Source: Gammaproteobacteria bacterium (lineage in GTDB: Bacteria > Pseudomonadota > Gammaproteobacteria > DSM-16500). From it: a DNA stretch of 8,945 bases. Under the pieces are notes generated by a model. That model had not been told where the DNA came from, did not search any database, and saw nothing but the letters and a program-made list of their open reading frames with translations. The position numbers were made by a program, and so were the translations under genes. The stretch spans positions 1 through 8,945 of the forward strand of contig VFKI01000004.1 in assembly GCA_009885665.1 (NCBI GenBank). Reading direction: 5' to 3'. Below, piece after piece: positions 6,712 to 8,945 of the stretch; within the stretch, counting starts at the first letter, position 1, and each line of letters begins with the position of its first letter.

Positions 6712-6722
6712 GAGTATGATGC

Positions 6723-7166
6723 ATGCTAAATATCAAAAAAGTTTCACTGTTACAATGCAGCTTTAAAAAACAGAAAGAAAGCTGTTTGCGCGATATGGCA
6801 TTGCTGGCAGAAAAAATGGCTAAAAAAATGGCAGCGATTCAACGTATGCGTGGCTATTTGGCTGAATATGTACAATCAAAAACCTTAACGTTGACGGCAG
6901 TCATGCCGGCACTTAATAAAAATTTCCATCATTTTTTGGGTAAAATTGAAAAGCTTATTGTGACGACAGAGCAAGAATTGCTGCAATTAGAAAATCATCG
7001 CGCTGAATTATTAATGCATTTGCAAAAAGTGAATAGTCGCATGCATGCAATGGAGCATATGGAAGATACTTTATTGCAAGCACAACAAAAAAAGGCAGCT
7101 AAGTATGAAGCGGTATTATTGGATGATCGTGTCAGTTATGTAAAAGGAGAGCGAGATGGTGGATAG
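6723..7166 (+). CDS. fliJ: Flagellar export protein FliJ
   Basis: FliJ is the small helical stalk protein that sits in the FliI hexamer, like the gamma subunit of F1, and couples it to FlhA. The 147 residues are Lys-, Glu- and Gln-rich and almost entirely helical, with two long coiled-coil segments (about 15-55 and 70-130). Primary sequence conservation in FliJ is low, so the call rests on size, coiled coil and position after fliI. Two other ATGs (6716, 6719) are out of frame; ATG 6723 has AGGAG (6710-6714) at 8-base spacing, overlapping the fliI stop. The last 11 bases overlap fliQ, implying translational coupling. Confidence 0.85.
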   Translation: MLNIKKVSLLQCSFKKQKESCLRDMALLAEKMAKKMAAIQRMRGYLAEYVQSKTLTLTAVMPALNKNFHHFLGKIEKLIVTTEQELLQLENHRAELLMHLQKVNSRMHAMEHMEDTLLQAQQKKAAKYEAVLLDDRVSYVKGERDGG

Positions 7167-7425
7167 TCAAATCTTGAATGCCATGCGTGAGATGCTGCTT
7201 TATGCTTTTAGTGGCGTATGTATTGTCACCGTCCCTGTTTTACTGGCCGGGGTGGTGTTATCTATTTTGCAGGCAGCAACCCAATTAAATGAAGCGACGC
7301 TCACTTTTTTGCCAAAGTTTATGTTGGTTTTTTTAATTGTTTTTACCCTGGGGCCGTGGATGATGGAAAAATTAGCAATATTGATGCAGCATTATTTAAT
7401 GGATTTGAATGCTTATATTACTTGA
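7156..7425 (+). CDS. fliQ: Flagellar export gate protein FliQ
   Basis: FliQ is a small inner-membrane subunit of the FliPQR export gate. The 89 residues are the standard length. Two membrane helices lie at about 13-38 and 52-70. Conserved family patterns are VPVLLAGVVLSILQAATQLNE, the segment TFLPK, and GPWM. AAGGAG (7144-7149) lies 6 bases before the ATG and inside the end of fliJ. In related clusters fliP normally precedes fliQ; here it is fliJ. fliR follows after 9 bases. Confidence 0.96.
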   Translation: MVDSQILNAMREMLLYAFSGVCIVTVPVLLAGVVLSILQAATQLNEATLTFLPKFMLVFLIVFTLGPWMMEKLAILMQHYLMDLNAYIT

Positions 7426-7434
7426 GGGTAGAAC

Positions 7435-8232
7435 ATGAATCCGTTGGCATTATTGCCATGGGTATTGGCACACATGAGTATGCTGGCGCTGGCATCCCTT
7501 CGTATCGGCGTCTTTGCGTCTGGCTTTATGTTTTTTACCTCGGCTTATATTAACAAGCGTATTTTAATTGCGCTGATCATATTGCTATCTGTTTGGGTAG
7601 TGATGTTATTGCCAATGCCCGCTCAAATCGCGACATTACCACCCAGTGAAATGGTGGTGGCAGGCGCTTACCAAGTGATATTAGGTTTGTTATTAGCGTT
7701 GACTTTTAATGTTATTTTTGAGGTATTTACCGCTTTCGGCCAAATCGTTTCTTCTAGTATAGGCTTGATGATGGCCAGCATGATCGATCCGGCACTGGGT
7801 AATATTGCAACATTGACACGGTTTTATTATTTTTGTTATTTGATGATTTTTTTATTATTAAATGGACATCTTTATGTGTTGCGTACTGTATTGGAAAGCT
7901 TTGTATGGTTTCCTTTAGGACAATCTGTATTGCCTCATGCTTTATTGCAACATATTTTTAATTTTTTTTGCATCATATTGCCACAGGCGGTATTGTTGGC
8001 CATCACTGTGATGATCGCGACCTTACTGACTAATTGTGCAATGGCATTAATGACGCGCCTGGCGCCACAATTCAATGTTTTTTCTGTCGGTATTGGCCTG
8101 ACCATTTTGTTTGGTTTTATTTGTGTGTTGATTACTTTTCAGCCTGCCTTGATACAAGGTCAAACCTTCATGCGTGCCGCTTTAATCCAAGCGCACGATA
8201 TATTTTCTGGAGGCCGCCTACATGGCAGATGA
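7435..8232 (+). CDS. fliR: Flagellar export gate protein FliR
   Basis: FliR is the polytopic membrane subunit that completes the FliPQR gate helix. It has 265 residues, the usual length. Hydrophobic segments lie at about 4-34, 42-61, 72-104, 130-148, 168-200 and 213-233. Family signatures include LRIGVFASG near the N terminus, the cytoplasmic segment with MIDPALGN (116-123), and MTRLAPQFNVFSVGIGLT (206-223). A Shine-Dalgarno GAGGG (7424-7428) overlaps the fliQ stop, with 6 bases to the ATG. The last 11 bases overlap the start of flhB, so translation is probably coupled. Confidence 0.95.
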   Translation: MNPLALLPWVLAHMSMLALASLRIGVFASGFMFFTSAYINKRILIALIILLSVWVVMLLPMPAQIATLPPSEMVVAGAYQVILGLLLALTFNVIFEVFTAFGQIVSSSIGLMMASMIDPALGNIATLTRFYYFCYLMIFLLLNGHLYVLRTVLESFVWFPLGQSVLPHALLQHIFNFFCIILPQAVLLAITVMIATLLTNCAMALMTRLAPQFNVFSVGIGLTILFGFICVLITFQPALIQGQTFMRAALIQAHDIFSGGRLHGR

Positions 8233-8945
8233 TGGACAAGAAAAGAAACATGCGGCGACGGGTAAGCGCCTCACTGAGCTGCATCAGCAAGGAACCATTT
8301 TACGTTCGCCTGATTTTTCATCGGGTATGATTTGCATGATCACCGTGTCTGTTGTTTTGTTATTGGCGGGGCACTTTAGTACTGTTTTGCAACACGATTT
8401 AATCATAGGGCTGCAAGGTGCGCCACATCTCATGCGTCATCCCGATTTTCTAGCGTATTTTATTAAACGTATGGTGCTCAATAGTTTTAAATTGATTCTG
8501 CCGGTGTTGATCACTGCGTTTATTGTTAGCTTGCTTTCGCCAATTTTATTTGGAGGTTGGAATTTTACGCTGGAAACATTGCAGTTGAATTTCAGTCGTT
8601 TGAATCCGCTTAATAATATAGGTCGTATTTTTTCACCGGTGCAAATGTTAGTGGGTGTTGGACGTTCTGCTTTGAAATCGTTTGTTATGGTGGGGTTTTT
8701 GGCGGCTTTTATCTATATAAAATCCAGTGTATTAATTGCATTAATGCCTCAGACACCACGGCTTGCTATATACAGTGGTTTAAGTTTATTGAGTAGTTTT
8801 GCTTATTTTTTATTGCCCGGTATCATTTTAATTGTTGGCTGTGACGCGGGCTGGCAATATTATAAATTCCATGAAAAAACAAAAATGACCGATCAAGAAG
8901 TACGGGATGAAGGTAAAGAAAGTGAGGGAAATCCAGAGGTCAAAC
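8222..8945 (+). CDS. flhB: Flagellar export switch protein FlhB, 3'-truncated by window edge
   Basis: FlhB is the membrane protein that switches export specificity from hook to filament by autocleavage. The frame is open from ATG 8222 to the end, giving 241 residues. It has four hydrophobic segments (about 35-50, 88-112, 151-172 and 181-207), the conserved RLNPLNNIGRIFS stretch, and the cytoplasmic entry CDAGWQYYKF followed by KMTDQEVRDEGKESEGNPEV. The NPTH cleavage site should lie roughly 25-30 residues past the right edge, so cleavage competence cannot be judged. The usual N-terminal EPTPKR pattern reads AATGKR here. GGAGG (8209-8213) is 8 bases before the ATG. This end of the window is a cut, not a gene defect. 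Confidence 0.95.
   Translation, partial: MADDGQEKKHAATGKRLTELHQQGTILRSPDFSSGMICMITVSVVLLLAGHFSTVLQHDLIIGLQGAPHLMRHPDFLAYFIKRMVLNSFKLILPVLITAFIVSLLSPILFGGWNFTLETLQLNFSRLNPLNNIGRIFSPVQMLVGVGRSALKSFVMVGFLAAFIYIKSSVLIALMPQTPRLAIYSGLSLLSSFAYFLLPGIILIVGCDAGWQYYKFHEKTKMTDQEVRDEGKESEGNPEVK

Noticed and set aside
7466..7483. TGGCACA inside fliR as a second sigma-54 promoter
   Set aside because: The -24 half is good, but the next GC is at the wrong distance (12 instead of 10 bases after GG), and the site lies inside coding sequence.
2173..8945. Type III virulence secretion cluster instead of flagellar
   Set aside because: FliE, FliG with its torque residues, and a sigma-54/FleQ-like regulatory context are flagellar; FliG has no injectisome counterpart.

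Overview
This window is a bacterial flagellar basal-body and export gene cluster. It most resembles the fliEFGHIJ...QR-flhB blocks of motile Gammaproteobacteria that control flagella through sigma-54 and a FleQ/FlrA-type activator. Base composition is moderate to AT-rich, and local GC runs from about 28% inside fliG to about 57% inside fliI. I cannot name the genus. A Legionellales-like gammaproteobacterium is a guess from the gene set and protein flavour, not something the sequence proves.

Layout. Positions 1-203 hold no confident gene. They contain a perfect 34-bp palindrome at 3-36, a short open frame running in from the left edge and ending at 141, and a weak terminator-like hairpin. A minus-strand gene (204-1445) encodes a sigma-54 activator with a degenerate N-terminal domain and an intact AAA+ domain, but no recognisable C-terminal helix-turn-helix. 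The divergent intergenic region has a sigma-70-like promoter for the regulator, overlapped by an inverted repeat. A near-consensus sigma-54 promoter (1629-1644) faces the flagellar genes and moves the fliE start to 1682. From there one plus-strand operon runs to the right edge: fliE, fliF, fliG, fliH, fliI, fliJ, fliQ, fliR and a 3'-truncated flhB. Most genes are tightly spaced or overlapping, and each has a good Shine-Dalgarno sequence.

How the genes work together. FliF forms the MS ring, FliE links it to the rod and FliG forms the rotor face of the C ring. FliH, FliI and FliJ are the cytoplasmic ATPase complex, and FliQ, FliR and FlhB are membrane parts of the export gate. The regulator would drive sigma-54 RNA polymerase at the fliE promoter. 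FliG keeps charged residues at all five rotor-stator positions, and FliI keeps its Walker motifs, so the encoded parts look functional rather than decayed.

Main oddities. The activator has lost its DNA-binding domain yet sits beside a strong sigma-54 promoter. fliJ overlaps fliQ directly, with fliK, L, M, N, O and P absent from the junction. There is a terminator-like hairpin at the fliH/fliI boundary, a perfect 20-bp palindrome over the fliI stop codon, and a sharp AT-rich dip inside fliG. I see no CRISPR array, tRNA, rRNA or complete insertion sequence.
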